This document shows, one piece after another, positions 30,999-42,108 of a stretch of 64,000 nucleotides of DNA. The notes beneath the pieces are model-generated. The model was not told where the DNA came from. It was given only the letters and a program-made list of their open reading frames with translations, and searched no databases. The DNA is from Gerris lacustris (Eukaryota > Arthropoda > Insecta > Hemiptera > Gerridae): positions 62,312,043 to 62,376,042 of the forward strand of contig OX578281.1 of assembly GCA_951217055.1 (NCBI GenBank), given 5' to 3'. Every line of letters starts with the position of its first letter. The stretch's first letter is position 1. The translations under genes and the position numbers were made by a program.

Positions 30999-31792
30999 CA
31001 GGCCCGCCCAAACGAATTCTGGGCCCCTAGGCAAATATTTTGTGAGGGCCACTTTCGGTATCAAGAATACCCCCCCCCCCCCACGTCAATTCCAAATATG
31101 AGTGTTTGCCTCAACCATATCACCTTCTTTTGAGTGTTTTTTCTTACTTTAAATCTATTTACATAAATACAAGTATATAGACTGCTCTCGTAAAACATAT
31201 ACAGTGTGTCCAAGATAGAGTATCCGATAGGAAATTTTTTTTTATTTTTGGGTTTTTGAAAAAAAAGTCATTCTTTATAAAAACTCCTGCTTATTCTTAA
31301 ACCTCTAAAAAATTACAAAATTTTCTTGATTTTTTTTACAGGATGTTCTGTTTTTTTTTAAACTTTATATGACCAAGAGTAAACTACCCTAATTTTTGAT
31401 GGTATCAAAAATATTATTTATAAAAGTGGTTCAGAATTGCAAAAAACGTATAAATATTAAATATTAATTTATTTTAAGAATTATTAAATCGCTCTTCTTT
31501 TGACTCTGAGCTTCTGTTCTGACGGTCATATTCTTCATCAGAAGTCTCTTCGTGAAAACCTCTTCTCAGAAAACTCTGTTTCTGTTGGCATTTAGCGTTG
31601 GCTACAAGTTTAGCTTCTTCAATTATGGAACTAAATTTGTTTCTTAAACTAATCATTTCTTCCATGAGGGTCAATTTAAGAAACTTCCTTGTCTAGAGTC
31701 ACTTCTCTTGTTGCAATACTTTGTTACGGTACGGTGGCCTGAGTTTTTGGCCTGAGCTGGGCCCCTGGGCATTTGCCCCCCTTGGACACCTG
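30999..31792. mobile_element. degraded hAT-like element
   Basis: The left edge CAGGCCCGCCC is followed by GGGCCCCTAGGCAAA. The right edge, inverted, carries CAGGTGTCC and GGGCCCCTGGGCA on the + strand. Both edges resemble ends of hAT elements related to ZMYM-type transposases, and a matching coding remnant lies inside. No clean 8-bp TSD was found, so limits are approximate. A C13 run lies at 31070-31082. Confidence 0.45.
31474..31674 (-). pseudogene. hAT/ZMYM-type transposase fragment
   Basis: A 66-codon minus frame reads MEEMISLRNKF, then ANAKCQQ, FHEETSDEEYD and SKEERFNNS. In hAT transposases of the ZMYM/DUF4371 kind, a basic-to-acidic stretch of this sort lies between the core domains and the dimerisation region. 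The similarity is by general pattern, not alignment. It ends in a stop at the edge of an AT-rich tract. Confidence 0.4.
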
Positions 31793-31927
31793 TATACTGT
31801 ATGTATATATTATAATATGTACTTAAAATACAATAATAATAATGATAATAATATAAAGTATATAAATTTATGCATACCACTTTTTATTATAAAGCTGTGT
31901 GTATGTTACGAGAACACTCACCTGAAA

Positions 31928-32055
31928 CATAATAATAATTGATTAATGATTATGATGAATATTGATTAATAATTATGATGATAATTGATTAATAATTATG
32001 ATTATTATTGATTAATAATTATGATGATTATTGATTAATGATTTTAAGTTATATT
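31928..32055 (+). repeat. ~25-bp minisatellite
   Basis: Five degenerate units of ATTGATTAATAATTATGATG stand in tandem, followed by a T-rich run. Confidence 0.8.
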
Positions 32056-32939
32056 AAAGTAAACATTATTATTTTTTTTTTAAATATAAGAATATAGGTA
32101 TCGACTACGTTATAAAAAAGAAAGGTATTAGGTATTATATTGCAGGGTATTATTAAATATGATTATTTTTTAAGTTGTCAAATGTTTTTTTTTTGTGTTT
32201 CATCATGATGTAAGGACAGGTCACGAACCGTGTATATTCAGAACTACTAAGTCGAATACAACTAGTGACGAAATATAGAAACAACACAGACAGACAGAAT
32301 TCGTGACTGCCAGGCTTCAGAGGTATACTGATGAACATTAGCATTAGACATTAGACACGTCTTGTTTCGCCAGGATCTACCAAGCGTATAATCTACTACA
32401 CCGATGTCAAACTTCCTTCAAAAATGTCTGAATCACTGATGCAACTCTAAAAAGGAGATTCACCTTCTGACGTACCGTTTCCTAATGACGTGACAGATCT
32501 CACAAGAGAAGAATAGGAACGGGAAAACAAGTGTTAGTGGCGGAAGAAAGGTTGTAAAAGAAAAAATTAAGGTAACGGAGTTGGCAAGGCTAACGCCACT
32601 GATCCTGCCGGCCAGAAGAATGACCGTTTTCAATAGTAAAACCCTTTAGAAATATACTCACGGTTAGTAAAATAACGGGTATAGAAAAACCCACGCAGCT
32701 AGTCATATGAAAGAAATTATAGAGTAAAATCTATAAAAACCTTGCATGTTTTGAGTATGAATAACCGCATATATTTTCATTCAATGAAAATAGCTTAGCA
32801 CTGATTTTTTTTTGTTACATTCTTTCATTTATTACTTCGTAAACTCGCAAGCAAAATGATCACTTCCAAACAAGAAGCAGTACAACATTTATTAGATTCA
32901 CAAATTAATCTTTAAACAATTATTATGAAAAAGAAAAAA
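32056..32939. other. mixed stretch, nothing recognised
   Basis: The GC-richer segment 32340-32650 is unique here. The minus open frame at 32153-32344 contains no motif. No RNA gene is seen. Confidence 0.5.
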
Positions 32940-33508
32940 AAAAGAAAAAAATTGACAGAAAAAAAGGGGAAACAATTAGACAATAATGGCTTGTAAAAGC
33001 ATTAAATAAATAAAGTACGTGATAGGATGCGAGGAAGGTATGTGCCACACCAATTGGCAGACTATTTTACATGAATTATAGTATCAATTTAGCAAAAGTT
33101 AAAGAGAGCAGACGGTTTAAACATATCCGCGTCTATCTGCGGGTTACTTTCGATAAACTATAAAAGTTCCATACAAATCAGATAAGTACTTTTGAAGCTA
33201 TAGGTGTAAATAAATGTATAATTGTGCGCATGTGGAAGAGAAACAAATGAACGAAGAAGGTTGCAACTTATATGGGACCAACAATGAGCTAATTATGACC
33301 TACCATACACATTTCATTGAAATTGGACGTGAAGCTTTTAAGATATGTTGGTTCGCAAAATTTGAGCGACAGACTGATATGGAAACCAAAAATGTTCTCT
33401 AATGTTGGAAACGGATTTCTGTCTTGGAATTTTTGAAATCGGAGACAAAATATTTTGGTTCTTCAGAACGATCACATAGCTTCCAATACCTTCGGTAAGC
33501 TTGGAAGC
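32940..33508 (-). repeat. Rep-A copy 9, inverted composite
   Basis: A + oriented 3'-end fragment (32955-33062, ending GGCAGACTATTTT) is followed at 33063 by a minus copy from ACATGAATTATAGTATCAA to GGTAAGCTTGGAAGC. This is again a head-to-head arrangement. Confidence 0.8.
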
Positions 33509-34250
33509 AATAATTATAAAGACGAAAATCGATAAAAAATAATGTAAAATAAGCTACATGTATAAACGACACTTAAGGATACCACAATTATCTTGTTTTT
33601 TCTGAAGTATTGACAAATTATTTCATTTCTTTATAATTATTCTTAAAGTTTAAAATTAATTATAATTTATAATTCACACAGCATTATATCAAAAATAAAA
33701 TGTTATACCAATGTAAAAATTTTATGTCTTGGATTAACAAAAATAAGATTAAAACGTTATGTTTTATTATCTCGAGTTTTATAAAAACATTTTTTATATA
33801 AAAGGAAATTTTTTCAACATTTTCCCAAAGGATTTTTCCGTATTTTTACTTAGCATTTTATCATTGAGTAAAAAACATGGAAGTACATTTACATAATTGC
33901 CATTTGGTTCAGGGAAGAAGAGGAAGGAAGCTTCAGGCACTTATCCCCTCGAAGGAATCAATATTACGTACTTAGATTTTGTGAAGTAGAAAATTCAAGG
34001 TTATTTAGTGTTTTGAATATTTCATAATCCCTAAATAATATAAGCTTTGAATATTGTCAGTATAGTAGAGTAAGCTGTATTATTTAATACAATGTTAGTT
34101 ACTTAGTATATTGAATATTTTATGTTCTCTAGAACAACAATGCGTTTTTTCCTATCAAATAATGACTGCATTTCCTATGTAAATTCACATTGAAGATTTT
34201 ATCAGTCTTCAAATTACACTATTTATATAAATGATGATATCGACCGACAT
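33509..34250. other. AT-rich flank grading into satellite
   Basis: From about 33990 onward, diverged words of the next array (TTTGAATATTGTCAGT, TTGAATATTTTATG) appear, so the satellite has a decayed shoulder. Confidence 0.55.
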
Positions 34251-35800
34251 ACTAGGAACTAGGAAGGTTGGTTTTATAACCTACACCCGGCAAACCTGCC
34301 TTACTTCCTATTCATGTTTTGAATATTGTCAGTTGTAGAAGGTTTGGTTTTACAACCTGCACCCGGCAAACCTGCCTTACTTCCTATTCATGTTTTGAAT
34401 ATTGTCAGTTGTAGAAGGTTTGGTTTTACAACCTGCACCCGGCAAACCTTCCTTACTTCCTATTCATGTTTTGAATATTGTGAGTAGTAGAAGGTTTGGT
34501 TTTACAACATGCACCCCCGGCAAACATTCCTTACTTCCTATTCATGTTTTGAATATTGTCAGTAGTAGAAGGTTTGGTTTTACAAACTGCACCCGGCAAA
34601 CCTTCCTTACTTCCTATTCATGTTTTGAATATTGTCAGTAGTAGAAGGTTTGGTTTTACAACCTGCACCCGGCAAACCTTCCTTACTTCTTATTCATGTT
34701 TTGAATATTGTCAGTAGTAGAAGGTTTGGTTTTACAACCTGCACCCGGCAAACCTTCCTTACTTCCTATTCATGTTTTGAATATTGTCAGTTGTAGAAGG
34801 TTTGGTTTTACAACCTGCACCCGGCAAACCTTCCTTACTTCCTATTCATGTTTTGAATATTGTCAGTAGTAGAAGGTTTGGTTTTACAACCTGCACCCGG
34901 CAAACCTTCCTTACTTCCTATTCATGTTTTGAATATTGTCAGTAGTAGAAGGTTTGGTTTTACAACCTGCACCCGGCAAACCTTCCTTACTTCCTATTCA
35001 TGTTTTGAATATTGTCAGTAGTAGAAGGTTTGGTTTTACAACCTGCACCCGGCAAACCTTCCTTACTTCCTATTCATGTTTTGAATATTGTCAGTAGTAG
35101 AAGGTTTGGTTTTACAACCTGCACCCGGCAAACCTTCCTTACTTCCTATTCATGTTTTGAATATTGTCAGTTGTAGAAGGTTTGGTTTTACAACCTGCAC
35201 CCGGCAAACCTTCCTTACTTCCTATTCATGTTTTGAATATTGTCAGTAGTAGAAGGTTTGGTTTTACAACCTGCACCCGGCAAACCTTCCTTACTTCCTA
35301 TTCATGTTTTGAATATTGTCAGTAGTAGAAGGTTTGGTTTTACAACCTGCACCCGGCAAACCTTCCTTACTTCCTATTCATGTTTTGAATATTGTCAGTA
35401 GTAGAAGGTTTGGTTTTACAACCTGCACCCGGCAAACCTTCCTTACTTCCTATTCATGTTTTGAATATTGTCAGTAGTAGAAGGTTTGGTTTTACAACCT
35501 GCACCCGGCAAACCTTTCTTACTTCCTATTCATGTTTTGAATATTGTCAGTAGGAGAAGGTTTAGGGTTTAGTTTTATAACCTGTACCCGGCAAACCTTC
35601 CTTACTTCCTATTCATGTTTTGAATATTGTCAGTAGTAGTAGGTTTAGGGTTTAGTTTTATAACCTGCACCCGGCAAACCTTATTTACTTCTTATTCATG
35701 TTTTGAATATTGTCAGTAGTAGTAGGTTTGGTTTTATAACCTGCACCCGGCAAACCTTCCTTACTTCCTATTCATGTTTCGAATATTGTCAGTAGTTGAG
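34251..35800 (+). repeat. 76-bp satellite, ~20 units
   Basis: GTAGAAGGTTTGG at 34335, 34411 and 34487 sets the 76-bp period (one unit is 78 bp). Each unit contains TTTTACAACCTGCACCCGG, CAAACCTTCCTTACTTCC and CATGTTTTGAATATTGTCAG. Central units are almost identical, while both edges diverge, with AGGGTTTAGTTTTATAACC variants on the right. 76 is not a multiple of three and every frame is interrupted between units, so it is non-coding. Confidence 0.95.
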
Positions 35801-36674
35801 TTAAATTATAAGCTATATAAATTTCTACAACGATAGTTACATAGTATGTTGAATATTTTATGGTCTCTAAATAATATAATCTTTGAATATATTGTCAGAA
35901 GTAGAGTAAGCTAAATGATTTTCTGATTGATTTTTACAATGTTATCAAAGTAATTAAGTATTTTGTAATATTTCTATTTACATTTCCAGTAAGGACCAAA
36001 GAATGTGAAGTTCAAAGCTTTCTATACTTGAAGCTTCGTTTTATCTCAATATAAATTAAATACCTAATAAAACTTGAAACTAATCAACATTCAATTTTTT
36101 TAAAAAAACATTAGCAGCAAAAAGATAATATACAGATTATACATAGCGAGATGCAGATGATATATAACTTTTAACCTATCAAATATATACGTGAATTTGG
36201 CGCAAAAAATCTTGTATTTTTAATATAAATAAATTACATTTAAGTAAATTACTTTTTTTTTTCATTTTACATCCGTTTCTGTACTCTTGAGTTCCTATAA
36301 AGAAAATATTGTTGAAATTAACTAGTAACTTAAATAAATATTCGTACATTTATTAAAAGAACAAAATATTTATATCCTACGAATCATTTCACCATGTCCG
36401 CCAAGCGACCGTCAGGCAGTAAAATAAAAAAACCAACAATTACTTTAATAAAAATTAAAAAAGTTAAGTTCTTTTTTAGCACATTAGTGCAATTTGTAGT
36501 TAACAAATATATGCTAACGAAGATTACAAAGGCAACGGTTTTAATTAGCTCTGTTCTAGACTGTAGTTAGTTTAACACATTTCATTTCTTTTCTTAACCA
36601 ACAACACTTATTTCGTTGAGGTCATTCCTTTAACCTAAGAGACGTAAAAATAAAATGTACATTTAATGAACGAG
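35801..36674. other. AT-rich stretch with a tiny coding-like start
   Basis: Decayed satellite words continue to about 35930. At 36394 the frame MSAKRPSGSKIKK resembles the N-terminus of some hAT/ZMYM transposases but loses similarity at once. It is too short to call. Confidence 0.4.
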
Positions 36675-37085
36675 TATATGAGTATGTTATAGTACATTAC
36701 GCGTCGAGTGCGGAAAGTAGCATTTTGCATGCGAGTGTGGAGTTTGCACCCGAGCGACAGCGAGGGTAGTAAAACCATACAAGCAATGCAAAATGCCTTT
36801 TTCGCACGAGTTGCGTACCGTACTTTATCTACGATTGTAAGATTTAAATAATAAATACAGAAAAAAATAAACTTGCTGTATGTAAGTTCGTATCTCTTCT
36901 CTTGATAAAGATGGCATTAATCTTAAGTTGTATTTTTTGCCGAATTAATTATTTCTGGAGGAGTATTATTCTCTACATTTTCGTAAAAGCCACTTGATTC
37001 ATCCATTATTTTTCACTAAAAACTCGATATAAACAGTTACTTTAATAAAAGAATAGCAAATTAGTTTTGTTAAATGTAAACAAAC
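36675..37085 (-). mobile_element. coding-start element, copy A (Crypton-like?)
   Basis: On the minus strand, TTTGTTTACATTTAACAAAAC is followed by TATATCGAGTTTTTAGTG, an ATG at 36999-37001 and the frame MDESSGFYENVE then NNTPPEIINSAKNTT, ended by a stop. After a gap the similarity to copy B resumes, through ACGCAACTCGTGCG to CACTCGACGCGTAAT. Sequence beyond the coding start is shared by all copies, so this is a non-autonomous deletion derivative of a larger element. Confidence 0.65.
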
Positions 37086-37894
37086 TCGTAAAAATATAGG
37101 ATAAAATGAAAGCTGCTGAAGAGTAGGACACAAATATATATATACTTTTTTAAATGATTTTATAAGTCAAAATATACCTAAAAAACAATCAAGTCAAAAT
37201 CCTACAAAGTACTTTGACACAAGTACTTCCTTGTGATTTTTTAAAACTAAAGTTTCAATAGAAAAAATTAAAGAACTCAGACGATTTAAATTAATCTGAA
37301 GCTATCTACGGGCTACTTTCGATAACTTCCTGCCACGATATTTTGAACCGTCACATTTTTCATGTCGTTATTTTGCGTGACGGAAATTTCTTCTGTACCC
37401 TAGAACTAACACATATCTATTTAAAAACTAAATTTGTAGTAATAATTAACAATATGAAGGTCAAACATAGGCGGCAGACATAGTTAGACTATAACCCGTC
37501 ATATTTCATTCCATTCACGAAACTAAGCGATAGATGGAATAATATGTAGAAAAGGAGTTGAGGACAAATGAAGCATTCAGGCCGAGGGATGTGAGGCGAA
37601 GCAAAATCATTCATTCATCTCCCTCTTTCAACTTTTAATATTAGATTCCTTATTCCTCTCGCACTCTGCTAGGAGACGAGGAAAATATTAATCATAAAAT
37701 CACCATCTTTTAGGGTGCCATCAACTCAACAAATTAAATTATTTATTACAAAACGACTACAGTTTATTTATTAAGCCTCTAATTTGAAAATTAATATTAT
37801 ATAATATAAACTATTATAGACATAAATAATTAATTATTAATGTATATGTACATATATAAATATATAATTATAGATTTTTACTAAATTAAAAAAA
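37086..37894. other. AT-rich stretch with a Rep-A scrap
   Basis: At 37263-37320 a 3'-half Rep-A scrap (AAGAACTCAGACGATT, CTATCTACGGGCTAC) is visible. The rest, including a GC-richer patch at 37330-37400 and 37560-37690, is not recognised. Confidence 0.45.
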
Positions 37895-38441
37895 TAGACT
37901 ATCAATTGGTGTGGCACATAGCTTCCTCGCATCCCATTACGTACTTTGTTGATTTTATAAGCCGTTATTGTCTAATTTGTTTAATTGCTTGAAAATTATT
38001 TTGATTTATTACATGAATTAAATATTAATTTAGCAAAAGTTAAAGAGCGCAGACGGTTCAAATTAATCTCAGGCTATCTGCGGGTTACTTTCGATCAATT
38101 ATAAAAGTTTCATACAAATCAGATATGTACTTTTGAAGATATAAGTGTAAATAAATGTATGTTTGTGCGCATGTGGAATAAAAACAAATGAGCGCAGAAG
38201 GTTGAAACTTAGGTATATGGGACCAATAATGAGTTAATTATGACCTACCATACAAATTTCGAAGTTTTTTATCATCTATGTTGGTCGCAAAAATTGAGCG
38301 ACTGTCAGACACGGAACCAAAAATATTCCCTGATGTCTGAAACGGATTTCTGTCTTGGAATTTTTGAAATCGGAGACATAAAATATTTTCGTTCTTCAGA
38401 ACGTTCACATAGCTTCCGTTTCCTTTGGTAAGTTCGGAAGC
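37895..38441 (-). repeat. Rep-A copy 10
   Basis: Reverse orientation, near full length from AGACTATCAATTGGTGTGGC to GGTAAGTTCGGAAGC. The middle segment before the GACA tract is shortened, and part of the tract itself is lost. Confidence 0.85.
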
Positions 38442-38469
38442 AATAAAAATAAAATAAAACAATTTTTTG

Positions 38470-38760
38470 AAGTGAAACTTCTTTAGCCGCGGTAGAGTTA
38501 ATTTGCTCGGATAAAACGACACCCAGAAACGAAGTTCGCGTTTCGAGACTCGTCAAAGTGAAATATTTTTGAAGTGAAATTAACGAAATAGCAAGTTTTT
38601 GTTTTAAGACTCGCCTGTGACAGATAGTTTAATCGACTGCCGAATTAGGCCGGCAGTTGATTTACCTGTACAAAATCTTTCCTCTGGACCAGTCTCGAAC
38701 CCCCGACCCCTGAATTAAGTCTCACGCACTAACCACTATACCACGGGAGTAGTTGATTTA
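38470..38760 (-). repeat. tRNA-derived SINE-like sequence
   Basis: On the minus strand, CCCGTGGTATAGTGGTTAG (A box) and GGGGGTTCGAGAC (B box) are spaced as in a tRNA gene at 38693-38753. They are followed by a non-tRNA body rich in short inverted words (CTGCCGGCCTAATTCGGCAG). The head resembles a degraded Asp/Glu-type tRNA, and the anticodon arm does not pair. The body runs toward an A/T-rich end near 38460. Both internal promoter boxes look usable by Pol III. Confidence 0.55.
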
Positions 38761-39855
38761 TTCTGTCCACAGAATTGGTATGCAAGGGTATTATTATATA
38801 AATTTTAACAAGTTATATGTATATTAATGTTGTTTTCATGTTTTTTCTTCATTATTCGCTAACATTTTATGAAAATATTTTATTAATTAAAATTATATTT
38901 CTTTGAGAAGTTATCTGACTATGGCGGCATTGTAAACTCTTGTTTTTACATATGTATGTTGCGTATTTAATAAATGATTTATATAATATGCATTACTTAA
39001 ATAAGGGTTATTGGCTATTTCATATGTTAATCTGTTTCTAGAACTTAAGTTTCACTTCTAATGCGTGAGAGTCTCACACTTTTTTTTTAACTGTCTGAAA
39101 AATAAAACGTTATAAAAACAAAACTTTAAAAAATTCATTAAACATCGTATAAATAAAAGCAAAAGCTTGGACATAACAAATAAAAATAAAAATTGGATTT
39201 GGAGAACGTGTTGGGTGTAATTCATTAAAAGAAAGTTGAATTTCTCATTGAGATAGGAAAAAATGTAATCATTAAAGAATATAAAAATAATGACTGAACT
39301 GAACCACATTGAAAAATACTAACAGATGAAAAGAAGTGATAGTAAAAAATAGCCAAAAGATTAAGGTATTATGGTACTTTCACTGTAATCCGATGTGTAC
39401 TTTCCCAGAGTCGGTACAGATGGTACTAAGTAAAGCTTAAACAAGACTATATAATCAAAATTTAATGTATCTTCAAGCTACAGAGAGCTTCAAATTAAGC
39501 TTACTTTCCCTTTTATTTTGACTCTATATTATTATAAGGGTAAGACGAATCGCGGGGAATGGTGACACGTTTGATTTCAACACAAAAATGTCTTAAAAAA
39601 GAAGAAGAAAAATCGAGAATGTGACACAGAACACGTTAAAAAAAGAAAAACAATATAGGTCGAAAAGAATTAAAAGAAATTCAGTTAGAAAAAGTAACCT
39701 CTATGTCCAAACACATTAGGAATGCATAGGAATTCCACAATACTATTATGATTATAATAAAACGTTACTTATTTTAAGATATATATTAACGTTAGTTATT
39801 TTTTTTAAGGTAAAGTTAACAATATTATATTAAGTTAACTCGCTCCTTATATATT
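38761..39855. other. AT-rich stretch, nothing recognised
   Basis: The minus open frame at 39058-39309 is Phe/Leu-rich with no motif. No repeat family member is seen in this kilobase. Confidence 0.55.
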
Positions 39856-40322
39856 GCTTCTGAGCTTACCGAAGGTAACGGAAGCTATGTGATCGTTCCA
39901 AAAATTGAAAATTTCATAGGTCTCCGATTTAAAAAAAAAATCTAAGACAGAAATCCTTTTCAAATATCAGGTAACATTTTTTATTCCGTATCTGTCTGTC
40001 GGTGTGTCAATCAATGTTTGCGAACGAACCAACATTTCCAAATAACTACTCGTCCGATTTTATTGAAATTTGGATGGTAGGTCATAATTAGCTCATTGTT
40101 GGTCCCATATAAGTTTCAACCTTCTGCGCACAATTTGTTCTCTTCCAAATGCGCACAAACATACATTTATTTAAACCTTTATCACAAAATGCAGTTATCC
40201 TGGTTTTTTTTTTTTTATAAAATTTGGATGGTTTGTCGAAAGTATCCCACAGATAGCCCCAAATTAATTTCAACCGTCTGCGCTCCTAAAATTTTGCTAA
40301 ATTGATACTTTAATTAATCTAA
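39856..40322 (+). repeat. Rep-A copy 11, 3' truncated
   Basis: Starts TTGCTTCTGAGCTTACC and stops at ATTGATACTTTAATT. It lacks the last ~150 bp of the family. Confidence 0.82.
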
Positions 40323-41097
40323 AAAAATCACCTTAATTGTATTGTATTTATGCCATTTATCATTTAATTATCAATAAATTATGAATTAATAACAAATGCT
40401 TACGGTTACGGTGATTTTTACTTTATTGTTAATAAAATATTAAATTGCTTAGTACAAATGTGTTAAAACCCTTAAATTGTTCCCTTTAAAAAATTACCAA
40501 CTTTGTAACTAAGCTAAATTATCGTTACTGCCGCTTTCTGATTATTTCTTAATCTGATTGTAGTTTATCTCCTATTAAACAATTAATCTTAAAATAATAA
40601 TAAAAAGTGTCCATTATTTAATAGTAAGTAAGTAACAAAATAAACCCTTTATGAGAACGATAATTTCTTGAAAGCTACCTAGTTATTATTAAGACAGATT
40701 AAACAAGAACAATGTAAGTGACGCTAAAAAAAAAAATAAAATAAAAATAAAAAATGTATTAATCGTTGCAAATTTTATAATTATGCGAAAATAAAACTGT
40801 ATTAGAAAGTATATATAGGAGAAGTTACTCTCAAAAAAAATTTAATTTCATCTGATATTAGTGTTACTAGAAAAAAATTATGACAGAGGTTGGGGGGAAA
40901 ATAATATAATAAGGCTTTTCTTTTAACTTTTCGTGTGAACATTCGCAGCAGAGTAAAAACGTCACACGTTAATAATAATAGATCATTTGTAAAAGTTGAA
41001 ATCTTTTAGTTATTAATTTGTATTTTTACAAGTACCAGTTTTTTAAAGCCTAATCTTTTTAAAATATTTTTTCCATTATCTTAGCCTTCTAACTATA
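40323..41097. other. AT-rich stretch, nothing recognised
   Basis: No frame, repeat or RNA signal beyond A/T homopolymers. Confidence 0.55.
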
Positions 41098-41510
41098 ACT
41101 TCATTTTTACTTTCTAATAATTAAAATAATAAATTTAATTACTTTCAATTTTGAAATTTGGATGGATTTACAAGTGTTGAGATCCTCTTAGTCCAAAAAA
41201 GTGCCATTTAAAAAATGTCAGTCTGTCATCTGTCGTCTGTGCAGACGCGTGAAGCCTAAACAACTGGGCCGATTTTGACGAAATGTAATATACACACACA
41301 GAAAAATCATACCCCGAGGCGAAATCGAGGAATGAATTTTAGCTCCCAAATCTGAAAGCACTACCCCCAAAAAACTCAGAAGAAACGTGAAAAAAAATAT
41401 ATTTTTCGAAAAAGGTTCCAACGGTTGACTATAACAGCTTGATTACAAAATTTCTAAAATGTAGTCCATTTAAATACGAATCTAACGATATAAGCCGTTT
41501 TCCAAGACGT
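41098..41510 (-). repeat. Rep-B copy 4, truncated
   Basis: Minus orientation, from TTTTTACTTTCTAATA through GGATTTACAAG, CAGACGCGTGAAGCC and ATACCCCGAGGCGAAATCG to CGATATAAGCCGTTTTCC. The T-arm-like segment and left end are missing. It ends about 70 bp before the next fold-back element. Confidence 0.75.
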
Positions 41511-41578
41511 TCCAATTTTCCGCAAGACAACTTATAGTTTTATCAGATTCAAATATCATGTGAACATTTGTCCAGTAA

Positions 41579-42057
41579 AGCTAGCCACAGACGTCGTTCT
41601 TTTTTGGCAGTTTTAACCGCACGGGTAAAACTATATAAGGGTAAACATGAACAACGAAGGTAGCCACAGACGTCGTTCTTTTTTTGGCAGTTTTAACGTA
41701 CGGGTAAACACGAACAACGAAGGTAGCCACAGACGTCGTTCTTTTTTTGGCAGTTTTAACGTACGGGTAAACACGAACAACGAAGGTAGCCACAGACGTC
41801 GTTCTTTTTTTGGCAGTTTTAACGTACTGGTAAGCACGAACAACGAAGGCAGCCATAAAACCCGTCCTTTTTGACTGCGTCGTCCCACACACGGAGCCGA
41901 TTTCAACGACACGTTCAAAACGGACGGTTAAAATCAAGCTGCAGCTGCAGCTGATATTTTTGAACGCCGGCAAAAAGGACGGTTTTTAGCCACATACCGA
42001 CCGTTTTACCCATACGGTTAAAACTGCCAAAATAAGAACGACGTCTGTGGCCACCTT
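41579..42057. mobile_element. fold-back element with 63-bp repeats
   Basis: The left end GCCACAGACGTCGTTCTTTT and the right end AAGAACGACGTCTGTGGCC are inverted, with homology extending ~45 bp inward. Next to the left end the same word recurs at 41660, 41723 and 41786 at exact 63-bp spacing. The interior has a second inverted pair (CCGTCCTTTTTG at 41862 and CAAAAAGGACGG at 41970) and CAGCTGCAGCTGCAGCTG. The TSD is not clear. The superfamily is unassigned. Confidence 0.75.
41641..41874 (+). repeat. in-frame 63-bp tandem repeats (21 codons)
   Basis: Because the unit is 63 bp, frames on both strands stay open through the array. The + strand gives NNEGSHRRRSFFGSF, and the minus strand repeats KTAKKRTTSVATFV. 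This is an effect of unit length within the fold-back element. No protein family is recognised. Confidence 0.75.
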
Positions 42058-42059
42058 AA

Positions 42060-42108
42060 GAGGGCGCAAGGAAAGCTATGTGCCACACAAATTAGCAGAT
42101 TGTTTACA
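42060..42108 (+). repeat. Rep-A 3'-end fragment
   Basis: GGAAAGCTATGTGCCACAC and AATTAGCAGA only. It directly follows the fold-back element. Confidence 0.7.

Noticed and set aside
34402..34641. Repetitive 79-codon frame in the satellite
   Set aside because: The unit is 76 bp, not a multiple of three, so the frame cannot continue through the array.
34251..35800. CRISPR-like array
   Set aside because: Units are contiguous 76-mers without unique spacers, in a eukaryotic context.
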